64,000 nt of DNA from Cardiocondyla obscurior. Taxonomy: Eukaryota > Arthropoda > Insecta > Hymenoptera > Formicidae. Of this stretch, positions 52,972 through 62,889 are shown one piece after another. Made by a program: the position numbers and the translations under genes. Numbering within the stretch: position 1 is the first letter of the stretch; every line of letters starts with the position of its first letter. The stretch is from contig NC_091879.1 of NCBI RefSeq assembly GCF_019399895.1, positions 4,605,001-4,669,000 of the forward strand. The letters run 5' to 3'. A model generated the notes under the pieces. That model was not told where the DNA came from. It made no database searches and saw nothing but the letters and a program-made list of their open reading frames with translations.

Positions 52972-55900
52972 TTAGTGTTCTATGAACGCTTTTAGTCTAT
53001 TTGCATGAACTTTAATTGTTTTTCTGCCTTTTTTTATGCTAAAGTTAACATCGCTATGCTTTTGTACTATTATGTACGGCCCTATCCACAGCGCGTCTAA
53101 TTTCTTGGACCGGCCGCGTCGAACCGTCTCGTCGTAAAGAAGAACGGAATCTCCGACTCTGAATTCGCGTTTTCGGGAATCTTTGTCGTAATTTTCTTTC
53201 GCCTTTTCTTTCTCGGTTTTCGCGTGATCGTGTGCGAGGGAGTTGGAGGCCCGTAATCGTTCGCGTAATTCATTCGCATAGTCGTCATACGAATACGTTT
53301 CTTTCGGCGCGGTCTTCAGTGCTGTCGGTAATGTAGCACGATGTCCGTAGATAAGTTCGAAGGGGGTTAATCCGGTTGCCGTATGCGGGGTTGTGTTATA
53401 AGTAAACATTGCATATGGCAACCATTCATCCCAATCGGATTGATCTTCGTCGATGAAATGTCGTAGGTACTCGGCCAGTGTTCGATGCGATCGTTCGAGT
53501 GCGCCGTTAGTTTGCGGATGATATGCAGTCGTTTGTATTTTTTCCATCTGTAGTAGTTTACAAATGTTTTTAAAGATGTTGCTCGTAAAATTCGTTCCTT
53601 GATCGGAAAGAACGTATTCCGGTATCCCGTGTTCGAAAATTATTTGAGTCACGAACGCTTTTGCTACGGTCGCGGCTTCTTGGTTCGGGATAGGGATCGC
53701 TTTACTAAATTTCGTGAGATTGTCTTGAAACGTTAGAATGTATTTATTATTATTGTTCGTTGTCGGTAGCGGTCCTACTATGTCTAGGGCGCATTTTTCG
53801 AACGGTTTAGTCGGCGTGTCTGTGATTATTAGCGGCATTTTTGTCTTCTTTGATAACTTATTTTTCTGGCACTGTTCGCATTTCTTTATGTATTCCTCTA
53901 TGTCTCTTCGCATGCCTGGCCACTCATGCTGTAATCTGATGCGGTGTAGTGTACGTGTGATGCCTTGGTGTCCGCCTATTGGTGTGTCGTGGTATTCATG
54001 TAAGAGCTTCGCTTTTTCTTCTGTTGAATATGTGTTCTTTTCTTTTAGCACATATATTGGGAGCTTTTCTTCTTGCTGCGGGGGGTTTCTGCTAAGCGCG
54101 TCCGCGTTCGTGTTCTTCTTCCCGTCTTTATGGACTATTTTGTAATTATACTCTTCGAGTTTCAATCTCCACCTTATCAGGCGGGACCCAGGATCATTTA
54201 CGTTGAACAGCCAGATCAATGGTTTGTGGTCTGTTACAATCGTAAATGTTGTTCCATAGATATAGGGTCGGAAATGTTTCACCGCCCATACTATCGCGAG
54301 TAGCTCCTTCTCTGTCGTGCTGTAATTTCTTTCAGCCTTGTTTAATATACGGCTTGCATATGCAATCGGATGATCCTTTCCTATCTCCCCTTGCGAGAGG
54401 ATGGCTCCGATTGCATGATCCGAGGCGTCCGTTGTGACGATAAACGGGCGCGTGAAATCGGGGTATTTAAGTATCGGTGCGGTGGTTAAATTTTCCTTTA
54501 ATATTTCGAACGCATTCTGTTGGTCCATTTCCCACCGAAATTTTTCGTCCTTTTTCGTGAGCGTTGTCAATGGTTTCGCGATTTTCGAGAAGTCTTTTAT
54601 AAATTTCCTATAGTATCCGGCTAATCCGATAAATGATTGTACGTCTTTTAACTTTTTTGGTACCGGAAAATTTTTTACCGCGAAAATTTTGGAGGGATCG
54701 GGTCGAATTCCATTTTCAGTTATTAGATGTCCGAGGTATAGTACTTCTTTTCGTAAAAACTCGCACTTGTCCGGTTGCAATTTTAAATTATTTTCTCGTA
54801 AACGTTTCAAGACGGCTTCGAGTCTCTTGTTGTGTTTTTTTAGCGTTGATCCGTAAATGACTATATCGTCTAGATACACGAGACACTTGATACCGTGTAG
54901 GCCCGATAAGACCGAGTTCATCATGCGCTGAAATGTTGCCGGTGCATTTTTAAGTCCGAAAGGCATCCTGTTAAATTCATAATGTCCCTCGGGTGTAGAA
55001 AACGCGGTTTTCTGTTTATGCTCTTCCTTCATCTGGATTTGGTGGTATCCTGATGCCAAATCCAGGGTCGTAAAATACTTCGCGTGCCCGAGTTGATCGA
55101 GTATATCGGTCATATTTGGAATAGGGAAGGAATCGCCTATTGTAATGTCGTTTAGTTTTCTAAAATCGACGACTATTCTTAGTTTCGATTTTCCGGATGC
55201 GTCGGCTTTTTTGGGGACCACTAGTATGGGTGCGTTCCACTGACTTGCGCTGGTTCTTATAATTCCTTCATCGAGCATCTTCTTTACCTGCTCCCGTACT
55301 TCTACCTTATGTTTTTCGGGCAGTCGGTAAGGGCGGCAGCTAATTGGCCTACTTTCCTTTTCCGTGATAATTTCGTGCGCGACAGAGTCAGTAAAGGAAA
55401 GCGGGTCGCCTGGCAATTGGAAAATGTCGCAAAAGCTTTCGCAGATTTTTAGCAATTCGCCTTTTTCTTCTTTATTCAAGTGTTGGATTCTAAGCTGCTT
55501 TTTAACTTGCTCTCTTCGCTGCTGCACTGCGGCTATATTTGGCTTATCTTGTAACGCGAGCGCGCTGACCGTGCACAATTGTGGCTCCGCTTCTATGTGT
55601 ACGGCGGGTGTATGGAATGGCACGGCTGTGTCTCGTGTGTTTAAAATGCTTATGGCACAAGTATTATTTTCGGGGGCTACTAGACAATTGCCTATGAACA
55701 CGCCGGGTTGAAGTTCATCGGCATATATTATTCCGATCTGGTTGCTGTCGGTGACGGCTTGTATTATTGTTTCGCTTCTCGGTGGTAGCGTCGTGCGTAT
55801 GTACGGTTGTAACGGGATCGCGGCGCGGTTAATTATCAGAAGCCCGTTCTCGACGTCGTATACGGTGCGTTGTGCTTTAAGGAAATCCATCCCGAGTATC

Positions 55901-57921
55901 CCGTCGTACGCAATGGGAAATTCGTCGGGCACCACGTGCATAACGTGCGAGATCGTACTGTCTCGCAAGTAAATTAACACGCGAGTTGTTCCTATTGTTT
56001 GCGCCTTATGTCCGGTCACACCGGTTAGGGCCATCGATTCAGTATAAATCGGTTTATCGCCCTTCAGCTTCCCCACTTTGACGAGGGTGATAGCAGCACC
56101 GGTGTCCAGCAAGAACGTCATTTTACCGCCCGTGGCTTGCAATACGGGCAGGGTGACGAGATCCAAGTGACGATTTTTGTTGTCGTCTGAGATGTGCGAC
56201 ACTTGATAATCTCGCGCGGGCCGCGTCTCATAACGTGCCTCGTTATCTACGCGCGTGTCGTCGCGTGTCGGTTGTCTCGTAGGCGCTCTCGCTCTCTCCT
56301 CCGGTAAGGTTGAATGTACCGTGGTCGTCCGTCGGGGTGCTCGCGGGGGAGCTCGGTTATCGCGTCGTGCTCCTTGCGATATCTCGCTGTCCCTTTTAAA
56401 CTTGCGGCATTCTTCGCGCGTGTGATATGGCTTGTTGCAGTAATTGCAAAATTTGTCCGTGGTATTAACGCGCGGTGTATATTCGGCTCTGGGCAAACCG
56501 TACCTGGGCGCGTACCTGCCGGTGCGGCACAGAAATCCCGGGTGCCCCTGCCTCCCGCATCTGTTGCATGTGGGTATGGGTGGGCGGGTTGCCGGGGTGC
56601 GCGGGAAGTTTCGCTCGATGTACGCTCGCTCGTTGTATGCGCGTAGGGGTGCGCTACGCTGCCTTTCCTCCGCTGCAGCTCCTGCTATCGCTTCTTGTAG
56701 CGTCCTGTAGTTTCGAGACCGGACGATTGTCTGCAGATGCGGCAGCAGACCCGTCTGGTAATTGTTCAGCACTTGTTTCTGGAGCGAGTTCCATATCCCG
56801 CGTTTTTCGTCCGCCGTGTAGCTGGAGCCTTCGCTCAACGCGTCATATAGCTCGGTTACTAGTGTGTCGGCTCGGGTTCCGTATGCTTGCGCGCTTTCTC
56901 CCGTACGCTGACGTAGCTGGTTGAATTCCAGCTGGAGATGGGCTGTACCTCGTCGCTGTACGTAACCCTCTTCGATTTCGCGTATGAATTGCGCGAAGTT
57001 TAGGATTTGCTTTGATTCGAATCGCGAGAGCGCTCGTCCCGTAAGTTTTGTGTAGAGTATAGCCGTCAATAACTCATCCACGTCTTCCGGGTCTACTTTT
57101 CGCGCCGCATATTCGCATGCTTTAATAAACTTTTTAACGTTGTTTTCGCTCCCGTCGAACGAGGGTATAAATCCGATTGCGTTTTGCAGTGTTAAGTATT
57201 GCCGCGGGTTGTTGAGAGAATGCCGCACATCTCTTTGGGGCCGTCTCGGGGGTGGCACGGGTTGCTGCAAGGAGTCCGCCGTCCTGTTGAGCCTGGCGCC
57301 GTATCTTTGCGCGAGATATTCGTTTTCTAATCTTTCCACTCTCGTTGCGGTCAGTGATATCGCGTCGAGTATCGTGAGCATCGCATCGTCGCGCGTCGTG
57401 CCGCCTGGTCGCGAGATTGGCGAGGAGTGTCGACACGGCGGTTGCGTTGTGTTTGTGTTGGCGCCGGGTTCCGTGTTAATGATAGAGTTTTCGCCGTGTG
57501 AGTTCCGCGCTCTCGTGCCTTCCCCGCTTGCGAGCGAGGGCTCGTTCCTTTCGCCGTTATCGGTCATCATGAATACAAATCGCTGGTCTTCGGGTGCAAA
57601 TATTTCGCTCACTAGTGATCCTATTGATGATCGGCGACTTTGATTACCGGATTCCTCGGCTTCTCGGTAATTCGCGAAATTCGCGTTACCCGAATACATG
57701 GGTACAGGGAGGGAGATTCCGTTCGTGAATTCGTAAATCGCGCTATCGCGGGCCAAGATTTCGCCGTCTACCGTTATTTCGCGGATAAAACTTCGCGTCT
57801 GATTCGTTAGCCTACACGGAATTCTTTTAAAGATAGGTTGTAGGTTTTCGGGCTCGGTAATGCCGTTCAACCACGATAGGCGCGACGTGTGGCAGTGTAA
57901 ATAGAATTCGCCGCGGTACAT
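52972..57921 (-). CDS. Gag-Pol polyprotein of Errantivirus-like Gypsy element, intact ORF
   Basis: A single minus-strand ORF of 1649 codons opens at the ATG at 57921. Gag occupies roughly residues 1-540, with two CCHC-type knuckles near 450 (CNRCGRQGHPGFLC) and 488 (CNYCNKPYHTREEC). The aspartic protease has DTGA near 600. RT spans about 850-1090 with YLDD near 1012. RNase H has TTDAS near 1130. Integrase includes an HHCC finger near 1300-1345 and a DDE core from about 1380 (DIVGPLP, SDQGTNF, NGALERSHR). Gag and Pol share one frame, unlike classical gypsy, which uses frameshifting. The coding frame is intact although env is destroyed, suggesting loss of env or separate constraint. Confidence 0.93.
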   Translation of the reverse strand: MYRGEFYLHCHTSRLSWLNGITEPENLQPIFKRIPCRLTNQTRSFIREITVDGEILARDSAIYEFTNGISLPVPMYSGNANFANYREAEESGNQSRRSSIGSLVSEIFAPEDQRFVFMMTDNGERNEPSLASGEGTRARNSHGENSIINTEPGANTNTTQPPCRHSSPISRPGGTTRDDAMLTILDAISLTATRVERLENEYLAQRYGARLNRTADSLQQPVPPPRRPQRDVRHSLNNPRQYLTLQNAIGFIPSFDGSENNVKKFIKACEYAARKVDPEDVDELLTAILYTKLTGRALSRFESKQILNFAQFIREIEEGYVQRRGTAHLQLEFNQLRQRTGESAQAYGTRADTLVTELYDALSEGSSYTADEKRGIWNSLQKQVLNNYQTGLLPHLQTIVRSRNYRTLQEAIAGAAAEERQRSAPLRAYNERAYIERNFPRTPATRPPIPTCNRCGRQGHPGFLCRTGRYAPRYGLPRAEYTPRVNTTDKFCNYCNKPYHTREECRKFKRDSEISQGARRDNRAPPRAPRRTTTVHSTLPEERARAPTRQPTRDDTRVDNEARYETRPARDYQVSHISDDNKNRHLDLVTLPVLQATGGKMTFLLDTGAAITLVKVGKLKGDKPIYTESMALTGVTGHKAQTIGTTRVLIYLRDSTISHVMHVVPDEFPIAYDGILGMDFLKAQRTVYDVENGLLIINRAAIPLQPYIRTTLPPRSETIIQAVTDSNQIGIIYADELQPGVFIGNCLVAPENNTCAISILNTRDTAVPFHTPAVHIEAEPQLCTVSALALQDKPNIAAVQQRREQVKKQLRIQHLNKEEKGELLKICESFCDIFQLPGDPLSFTDSVAHEIITEKESRPISCRPYRLPEKHKVEVREQVKKMLDEGIIRTSASQWNAPILVVPKKADASGKSKLRIVVDFRKLNDITIGDSFPIPNMTDILDQLGHAKYFTTLDLASGYHQIQMKEEHKQKTAFSTPEGHYEFNRMPFGLKNAPATFQRMMNSVLSGLHGIKCLVYLDDIVIYGSTLKKHNKRLEAVLKRLRENNLKLQPDKCEFLRKEVLYLGHLITENGIRPDPSKIFAVKNFPVPKKLKDVQSFIGLAGYYRKFIKDFSKIAKPLTTLTKKDEKFRWEMDQQNAFEILKENLTTAPILKYPDFTRPFIVTTDASDHAIGAILSQGEIGKDHPIAYASRILNKAERNYSTTEKELLAIVWAVKHFRPYIYGTTFTIVTDHKPLIWLFNVNDPGSRLIRWRLKLEEYNYKIVHKDGKKNTNADALSRNPPQQEEKLPIYVLKEKNTYSTEEKAKLLHEYHDTPIGGHQGITRTLHRIRLQHEWPGMRRDIEEYIKKCEQCQKNKLSKKTKMPLIITDTPTKPFEKCALDIVGPLPTTNNNNKYILTFQDNLTKFSKAIPIPNQEAATVAKAFVTQIIFEHGIPEYVLSDQGTNFTSNIFKNICKLLQMEKIQTTAYHPQTNGALERSHRTLAEYLRHFIDEDQSDWDEWLPYAMFTYNTTPHTATGLTPFELIYGHRATLPTALKTAPKETYSYDDYANELRERLRASNSLAHDHAKTEKEKAKENYDKDSRKREFRVGDSVLLYDETVRRGRSKKLDALWIGPYIIVQKHSDVNFSIKKGRKTIKVHANRLKAFIEH

Positions 57922-57957
57922 ACAATCTTATTCGCTTTTTCGCCCTGCATATATATG

Positions 57958-58470
57958 TGTGGGTGCGGATTTGCCCGCACCTCGACGGATGACGGTACCG
58001 GCATCACCTGCGGCCGGCCGTCGGCGCAAGCAATTGATAGTGCCGCGCACTATCTTCTCCCTTGCCTAGCAACAGCCCTGCTTGGCAACGGGACCCTGGA
58101 CCCTGGACCTCATACCTTCTGGAAGCTCTTTCGTCAGCTTCCGCTGACGCAGCATTGCATCAGCTCGCGTGATGCATCGGGAAGTCCCGTCTTTAACAAA
58201 GGGCTGATAAGCCACAAAGAGACTTCCTCTTGCGCTTCCTTGCTGGCGACGCGTCGGAGCGTCAGTCCAGCACTCGAAGTCGTTCCGCGCGCACGCGACG
58301 ATTTTCATTTAACTTTGTATCGAATCTTCTTATTTCCTTTGTCATCGTCTGAATTCCTTTTTATATTGGTTTTATATTGGTGAAATATACTTTATTGATG
58401 GTACTTTTATTCTTGGGTTATTTTGCTATCCTGCGCATTCCCTATCCCGCGAGTTAGTGAGATTCCCAAA
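57958..58470 (+). repeat. 5' LTR of CsRn1-type element
   Basis: Begins TGTGGGTGCGGATTTG and ends AGATTCCCAAA. It differs from the 3' LTR at one site (GGACCTCAT against GGATCTCAT). Confidence 0.95.
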
Positions 58471-58490
58471 TTGGTGACCCCGACGTGATC
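58471..58490 (+). promoter_or_regulatory. Primer binding site, tRNA-Trp type
   Basis: TTGGTGACCCCGACGTGATC immediately follows the 5' LTR. TGGTGACCCCGACGTGA is the complement of the 3' end of insect tRNA-Trp, the primer used by CsRn1-clade elements. Confidence 0.85.
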
Positions 58491-58564
58491 TGAGTGTTCC
58501 GTCGCCCAAGTGACAACTTGTTTTGACTTGACTCCAAGTTATTTGTGCGCGAGTTCTTGTGAAC

Positions 58565-59665
58565 ATGGCCAACATGCTCACCCCGTCGAAGGAGATGTCC
58601 TCCGCTGAATCGGACCAGCCTGCGACAGGCGAGGCTGCCTCGGCCGATTACGTCGACCTGACTCGCAACGACGGGCCAACGGCTTCCCCTCGTGCGGCTC
58701 AATCAACGCCTCACGCGGCGCCTCCGCCGCCGCGCGTGCCTGGCACTCATCCGGAGGAAACTTCGGAGTTGGCAGCCAGCTGCCGACTTCCGGCCTTTTG
58801 GAAGGACAACCCGGAGTTGTGGTTCTTCCAGGTGGAAGCCACCTTTCAAATCCACCGCATAACCGCCGATAGCAGCAAATTCAACATGGTGGTTGCCAAG
58901 CTCGACGTCGACAGCCTCCAGGAGGTGGCCGACATCATCAAGAAGCCTCCTGCCTCCGGCAAGTACAATCGCCTTAAGGCATCCATACTTGAACGCTTAA
59001 GCGATTCCGCGGATCGCCAGTTACGAAAGCTTCTCACTCAGCTAGAGCTGGGTGACAGAAAACCGTCCCAGTTGCTTCGCCATATGCGAACTCTGGCTGG
59101 CGACAGGGCCACCGAGGCCGTTCTACGCGTCAAGTGGCTCGATTTACTTCCGGCTAGCTCGCAGAGACTTTTGCGTATCTTTCACGCGTCTACGCTCGAC
59201 GAACTCGCGACCGCGGCCGACGAGATGATGGACAATGGCTCTCAAGTCATGGCCATCTCCCAGCCTCCGAAGAAGATTAAAACCGAGGCGTCAGCGACGC
59301 CTGTTTCTACGTTCTCCGAAACTCCGTCTCCCTCGTCCGAACGCAACCGCGAGCGATCCCAGGATTCGCCCTCCTCTGCCGCCGATCTGGCCGACGCGAT
59401 TCACGCCTGTCGCGTTTCGCTCGCGAAGCTAATTACCTTGAACCGAAATATGTTCGATCTAATGAAGGCCGATCCTCCTGCCGAGCGCCGCTCTCGCTCG
59501 CGCGAACGTCCGCGATCGCGATCATTATCATCTTTGTCGACGCCTCCCAGCACGCGTGTGGACAAAGTGTGTCATTATCATCGGCGCTGGGGAAAGGCCG
59601 CGAAAAACTGTCAGCAGCCTTGCGATTTTCAGGCTGCCTCGTCTCCGGCACCCTCGGGAAACTAA
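58565..59665 (+). CDS. gag: Gag of CsRn1-type element
   Basis: The ORF runs from the ATG at 58565 to TAA at 59663-59665 (366 codons). The region around residues 75-240 is the CsRn1-type capsid domain (FWKDNPELWFFQVEA near residue 80). A Ser/Pro/Arg-rich linker follows. Near residue 336 is a CHYH...C...C arrangement, the CHCC knuckle of this clade in place of the usual CCHC. The last three codons before the stop contain the GGGAAAC slippery heptamer. pol begins in the -1 frame, overlapping by about 97 bases. Gag forms the particle; most ribosomes should stop at this TAA and a minority shift into pol. Confidence 0.9.
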   Translation: MANMLTPSKEMSSAESDQPATGEAASADYVDLTRNDGPTASPRAAQSTPHAAPPPPRVPGTHPEETSELAASCRLPAFWKDNPELWFFQVEATFQIHRITADSSKFNMVVAKLDVDSLQEVADIIKKPPASGKYNRLKASILERLSDSADRQLRKLLTQLELGDRKPSQLLRHMRTLAGDRATEAVLRVKWLDLLPASSQRLLRIFHASTLDELATAADEMMDNGSQVMAISQPPKKIKTEASATPVSTFSETPSPSSERNRERSQDSPSSAADLADAIHACRVSLAKLITLNRNMFDLMKADPPAERRSRSRERPRSRSLSSLSTPPSTRVDKVCHYHRRWGKAAKNCQQPCDFQAASSPAPSGN

Positions 59666-62600
59666 GCTTTCCAACGTCGCAGGCGGTCCACGTTGGCAAG
59701 CTGAACTCTGAAAACCGCCTTCATGTGCGCGATCGTCGTTCGCGTTTATTCTTTCTGGTGGATTCCGGTTCCGCCATTTCTCTTCTGCCGCGCTCGTCTT
59801 GTGAAGACTCGCGCCCGTGCGGACTCAAACTCTTTGCGGCAAACGCGTCGCGCATCGACACCTTCGGACAGAGACATTTGAATCTCAATCTCGGACTTCG
59901 CCGCGATTTCGAGTGGGATTTTACGATAGCTGACATCTCTACGGCTATCCTGGGAGCAGACTTTCTCTCCCATTACGGACTCATCGTGGATTTGAGGAAG
60001 GAACTTCTGCAGGATCCGCTGACATCGCTGACTGTCAGGGGATCTCAGCTTCCGGCCTCCTTCTTCAACATTTCGCCGATTTCTCGGGAACAACTGCCGA
60101 CCGGTTCCATTGCGCGAGATTACGAGAAGCTTATCTCCAGTTTTACTGATCTCACGGCGCCTACCTCCGTCGTCTTCGTGGACATCAAGGAAGCGGTGCA
60201 GCATCACATCTGCACCCAGGGGCCCCCGATTTCAGAGCGACCTCGCCGTCTGATCGGTGAGAAATTGGCCGCAGCTCGCAAGGAGTTTAACACCCTCCTT
60301 GCCAGGGGCATCATCCGTCCCTCGGCTAGCCCTTGGGCGAGCCCGCTGCACCTAGTGCCCAAGAAGACGGGAGACTGGAGAGCTACCGGGGACTATCGCA
60401 AGATTAACTCCGTTACAATACCAGACAGCTACCCGCTGCCCATCATAGAAGACCTGTTGCAGGAGTGTCACAACAGCACTGTCTTCTCCAAGGTAGATTT
60501 GCAGCGGGCCTACTACCATGTGCCTGTGGCTCCGGAGGACGTCCCGAAAACAGCGGTGACAACGCCTTTCGGACTGTTTGAATTCCTGGGCATGCCGCTC
60601 GGTCTGCGGAATTCTTCGCAAACCTTTCAACGCCTTATGAATCGGCTGCTGGATCATCTGCCTTTCGTCAAGTGCTACTTAGACGACGTCTTGGTTTTCT
60701 CCAAGACTCATGAACAGCATCTCGTTCACCTCAAGGAACTGTTCATTATTCTCCGCTCTGCCAAGCTTGCAATTAACTTGGAAAAGTGTCTCTTCGGGAG
60801 AAACAAAATCGATTTTCTCGGTTTCACCATCTCCAGCAACGGATACGAGCCTCCAGAGGCCAAGGTTCAGGCAATCAAAGACTTTCCTCGGCCAGAGTCA
60901 CTTGAGCAACTCCGGAGATTCCTGGGAATTCTGAATTTCTACAGGAAATGCATTCCGCATGCGGCGGATCATCAGGCACCTCTCTCCGAGCTTCTCAAAG
61001 GAGCCCCCAAAAAGTGCAAGAAGCCTATCATCTGGTCTACGGCTTTGGACGAGGCTTTTCAGAAATGCAAGGAAAGCATTTCTCGTGCGTGCAGGCCTTC
61101 GTTCTTCAACCCCGAAGCACCTCTTCGCTTAACAACGGACGCCTCAACAACTGCGATCGGATCCTCTCTGGAACAATTTTCCAGCGGCGCCTGGACTCCG
61201 CTGGGATTCTTCTCCAGAAAACTTAGCCCGACAGAACGCAATTACAGCACTTACGATCGTGAGCTCCTATCGATCTTTGCTTCGATCAAGTTTTTCCAAC
61301 GCTTCCTGGAAGGACGGAAATTCTCGATCAGGACCGATCACAAGCCTCTGGTGTACGCAGCAGCGCAACGTTCGGACAAGGCTTCGCCTCGGCAAGTCAG
61401 ACAGCTGGACTTCATTCTGCAGTTCAATGCGGAAATTTCGCACATCAAAGGAGAGCTCAACCCTGTTGCTGATGCTCTGTCACGGACTTGTACCATCTCT
61501 ATGCCTACTCGAATTGACGCTGGCACCATCGAACGAGCTCAATTCTGCGACGACGAGCTGCCCACCATTGAAGAGACTACTTCACTGAAGCTACAAGATC
61601 TCACCATCGACGGTCACAAGATAGCTTGTGACGTGTTCAACGGCATCGTTCGCCCTTACTTACCTGAGCCTCTACGAAGAACGGCATTTGAAGTTTTACA
61701 CAACCCGGCACATCCGAGCATACGAGCTACCACAAAATTGCTCGTTTCCAAGTTTTGTTGGCCCAACATCAAGAGAGATGCCTCTCTCTGGGCGCGCTCC
61801 TGCGAGGCTTGTCAACGCTCGAAGATAGGAAAACATAACCGTACCGCTCTTGAAGAGTTCGATTGCCCGGATAATCGATTCGAGCACGTGCACGTCGATC
61901 TCATCAAGCTTCCTCTGTGCCAGGATTTTCAATACTGTCTCACAATTATAGACAGATTCACGAGATGGCCCATGGCTATTCCTCTCAGGAATATGACAGC
62001 TGATACTGTCGCGGACGCCTTCTTCAACCATTGGATCTGCCAGTTTGGAACTCCGCTGACCATTACCTCGGATCAAGGGACGCAGTTCGAGTCATCCCTC
62101 TTCAGCTCTCTCGCTCGGATCACTGGCTCCAAACGAATCAGGACAACGCCCTATCATCCGCAATCCAACGGGATGATCGAACGCTTTCATCGGACCTTGA
62201 AGGCGGCCCTGATGTGCAACAACCAGCGACCTTGGCCAGAAGTTCTCCCAACCGTACTTCTTGGCTTACGAACTGCCATCAAGAGGGACCTACAGGCCTC
62301 TCCATCGGAGATGCTTTTTGGGACAACCCTGCGACTACCAGGAGAATTTTTCACCTCTCGTTCTCTTTCTGCTAATCCCCGTGTCTTTCTCAATAAGTTT
62401 CAGAACCTCATGCAGAACATATGCCCAGTTCCGGCTTCGGACCATTCTTCAAGACGCCCATTCCACTTTCGAGACCTGGAAACCTGCTCTCACGTCTTCA
62501 AGAGAGTACACACCATCCGGCGACCTCTTGAGCCTCCTTACACCGGACCGCATCCGATCGTCTCTCGCCTCAACCCCAAAGTTTTTGTCATCCTTGTGGA

Positions 62601-62889
62601 CGGCGTTGAGAAAACAGTCTCAACGGATTGCCTGAAGCCCGCCTTCTCTGATGTCGGCGACGCTGAAAACGAATCAACCTCCGCGGATCCGGACAGGACA
62701 TTATCAGCTCCTTCACCACCTTCAAGGACTGTGACTTTCGCATCTCCCTCGGAGCAGCTCTCTAGGGGCGGAGTGGATGTGGGTGCGGATTTGCCCGCAC
62801 CTCGACGGATGACGGTACCGGCATCACCTGCGGCCGGCCGTCGGCGCAAGCAATTGATAGTGCCGCGCACTATCTTCTCCCTTGCCTAG
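59569..62889 (+). CDS. pol: Pol of CsRn1-type element (protease, RT, RNase H, integrase)
   Basis: The frame is open from upstream of 59569 to TAG at 62887-62889 and lies -1 relative to gag. Translation is probably by ribosomal frameshifting at 59656-59662, so the first codons of the listed frame may not be used. The protease has DSGS near residue 64. RT has YLDD near 370. RNase H has TTDAS near 522. The HHCC finger lies near 712-755. Integrase Asp, Asp and Glu are near 776, 835 and 871, the last pair spaced D-x35-E. The final 37 codons lie inside the 3' LTR, so the LTR is partly coding. No break is seen. Confidence 0.93.
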   Translation: MSLSSALGKGREKLSAALRFSGCLVSGTLGKLSFPTSQAVHVGKLNSENRLHVRDRRSRLFFLVDSGSAISLLPRSSCEDSRPCGLKLFAANASRIDTFGQRHLNLNLGLRRDFEWDFTIADISTAILGADFLSHYGLIVDLRKELLQDPLTSLTVRGSQLPASFFNISPISREQLPTGSIARDYEKLISSFTDLTAPTSVVFVDIKEAVQHHICTQGPPISERPRRLIGEKLAAARKEFNTLLARGIIRPSASPWASPLHLVPKKTGDWRATGDYRKINSVTIPDSYPLPIIEDLLQECHNSTVFSKVDLQRAYYHVPVAPEDVPKTAVTTPFGLFEFLGMPLGLRNSSQTFQRLMNRLLDHLPFVKCYLDDVLVFSKTHEQHLVHLKELFIILRSAKLAINLEKCLFGRNKIDFLGFTISSNGYEPPEAKVQAIKDFPRPESLEQLRRFLGILNFYRKCIPHAADHQAPLSELLKGAPKKCKKPIIWSTALDEAFQKCKESISRACRPSFFNPEAPLRLTTDASTTAIGSSLEQFSSGAWTPLGFFSRKLSPTERNYSTYDRELLSIFASIKFFQRFLEGRKFSIRTDHKPLVYAAAQRSDKASPRQVRQLDFILQFNAEISHIKGELNPVADALSRTCTISMPTRIDAGTIERAQFCDDELPTIEETTSLKLQDLTIDGHKIACDVFNGIVRPYLPEPLRRTAFEVLHNPAHPSIRATTKLLVSKFCWPNIKRDASLWARSCEACQRSKIGKHNRTALEEFDCPDNRFEHVHVDLIKLPLCQDFQYCLTIIDRFTRWPMAIPLRNMTADTVADAFFNHWICQFGTPLTITSDQGTQFESSLFSSLARITGSKRIRTTPYHPQSNGMIERFHRTLKAALMCNNQRPWPEVLPTVLLGLRTAIKRDLQASPSEMLFGTTLRLPGEFFTSRSLSANPRVFLNKFQNLMQNICPVPASDHSSRRPFHFRDLETCSHVFKRVHTIRRPLEPPYTGPHPIVSRLNPKVFVILVDGVEKTVSTDCLKPAFSDVGDAENESTSADPDRTLSAPSPPSRTVTFASPSEQLSRGGVDVGADLPAPRRMTVPASPAAGRRRKQLIVPRTIFSLA
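59656..59720 (+). promoter_or_regulatory. Predicted -1 ribosomal frameshift signal: GGGAAAC heptamer and H-type pseudoknot
   Basis: G-GGA-AAC lies in the gag frame at 59656-59662, directly before the gag stop. After an 8 base spacer, stem 1 pairs CCAACGT (59671-59677) with ACGTTGG (59690-59696). The loop segment AGGCGGT (59681-59687) pairs fully with ACCGCCT (59714-59720), forming stem 2. This gives a 7 bp + 7 bp H-type pseudoknot with a 3 base loop 1 and a 17 base loop 3. AGCTT (59665-59669) can further pair with AAGCT (59698-59702). Heptamer, spacer and fold all match known -1 signals. Confidence 0.85.

Noticed and set aside
52515..52975. Overlapping ~124-codon frames on both strands as a gene between pol and env
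   Set aside because: No recognisable domain or splice-defined structure, and one frame ends in a low-complexity T-rich tract.
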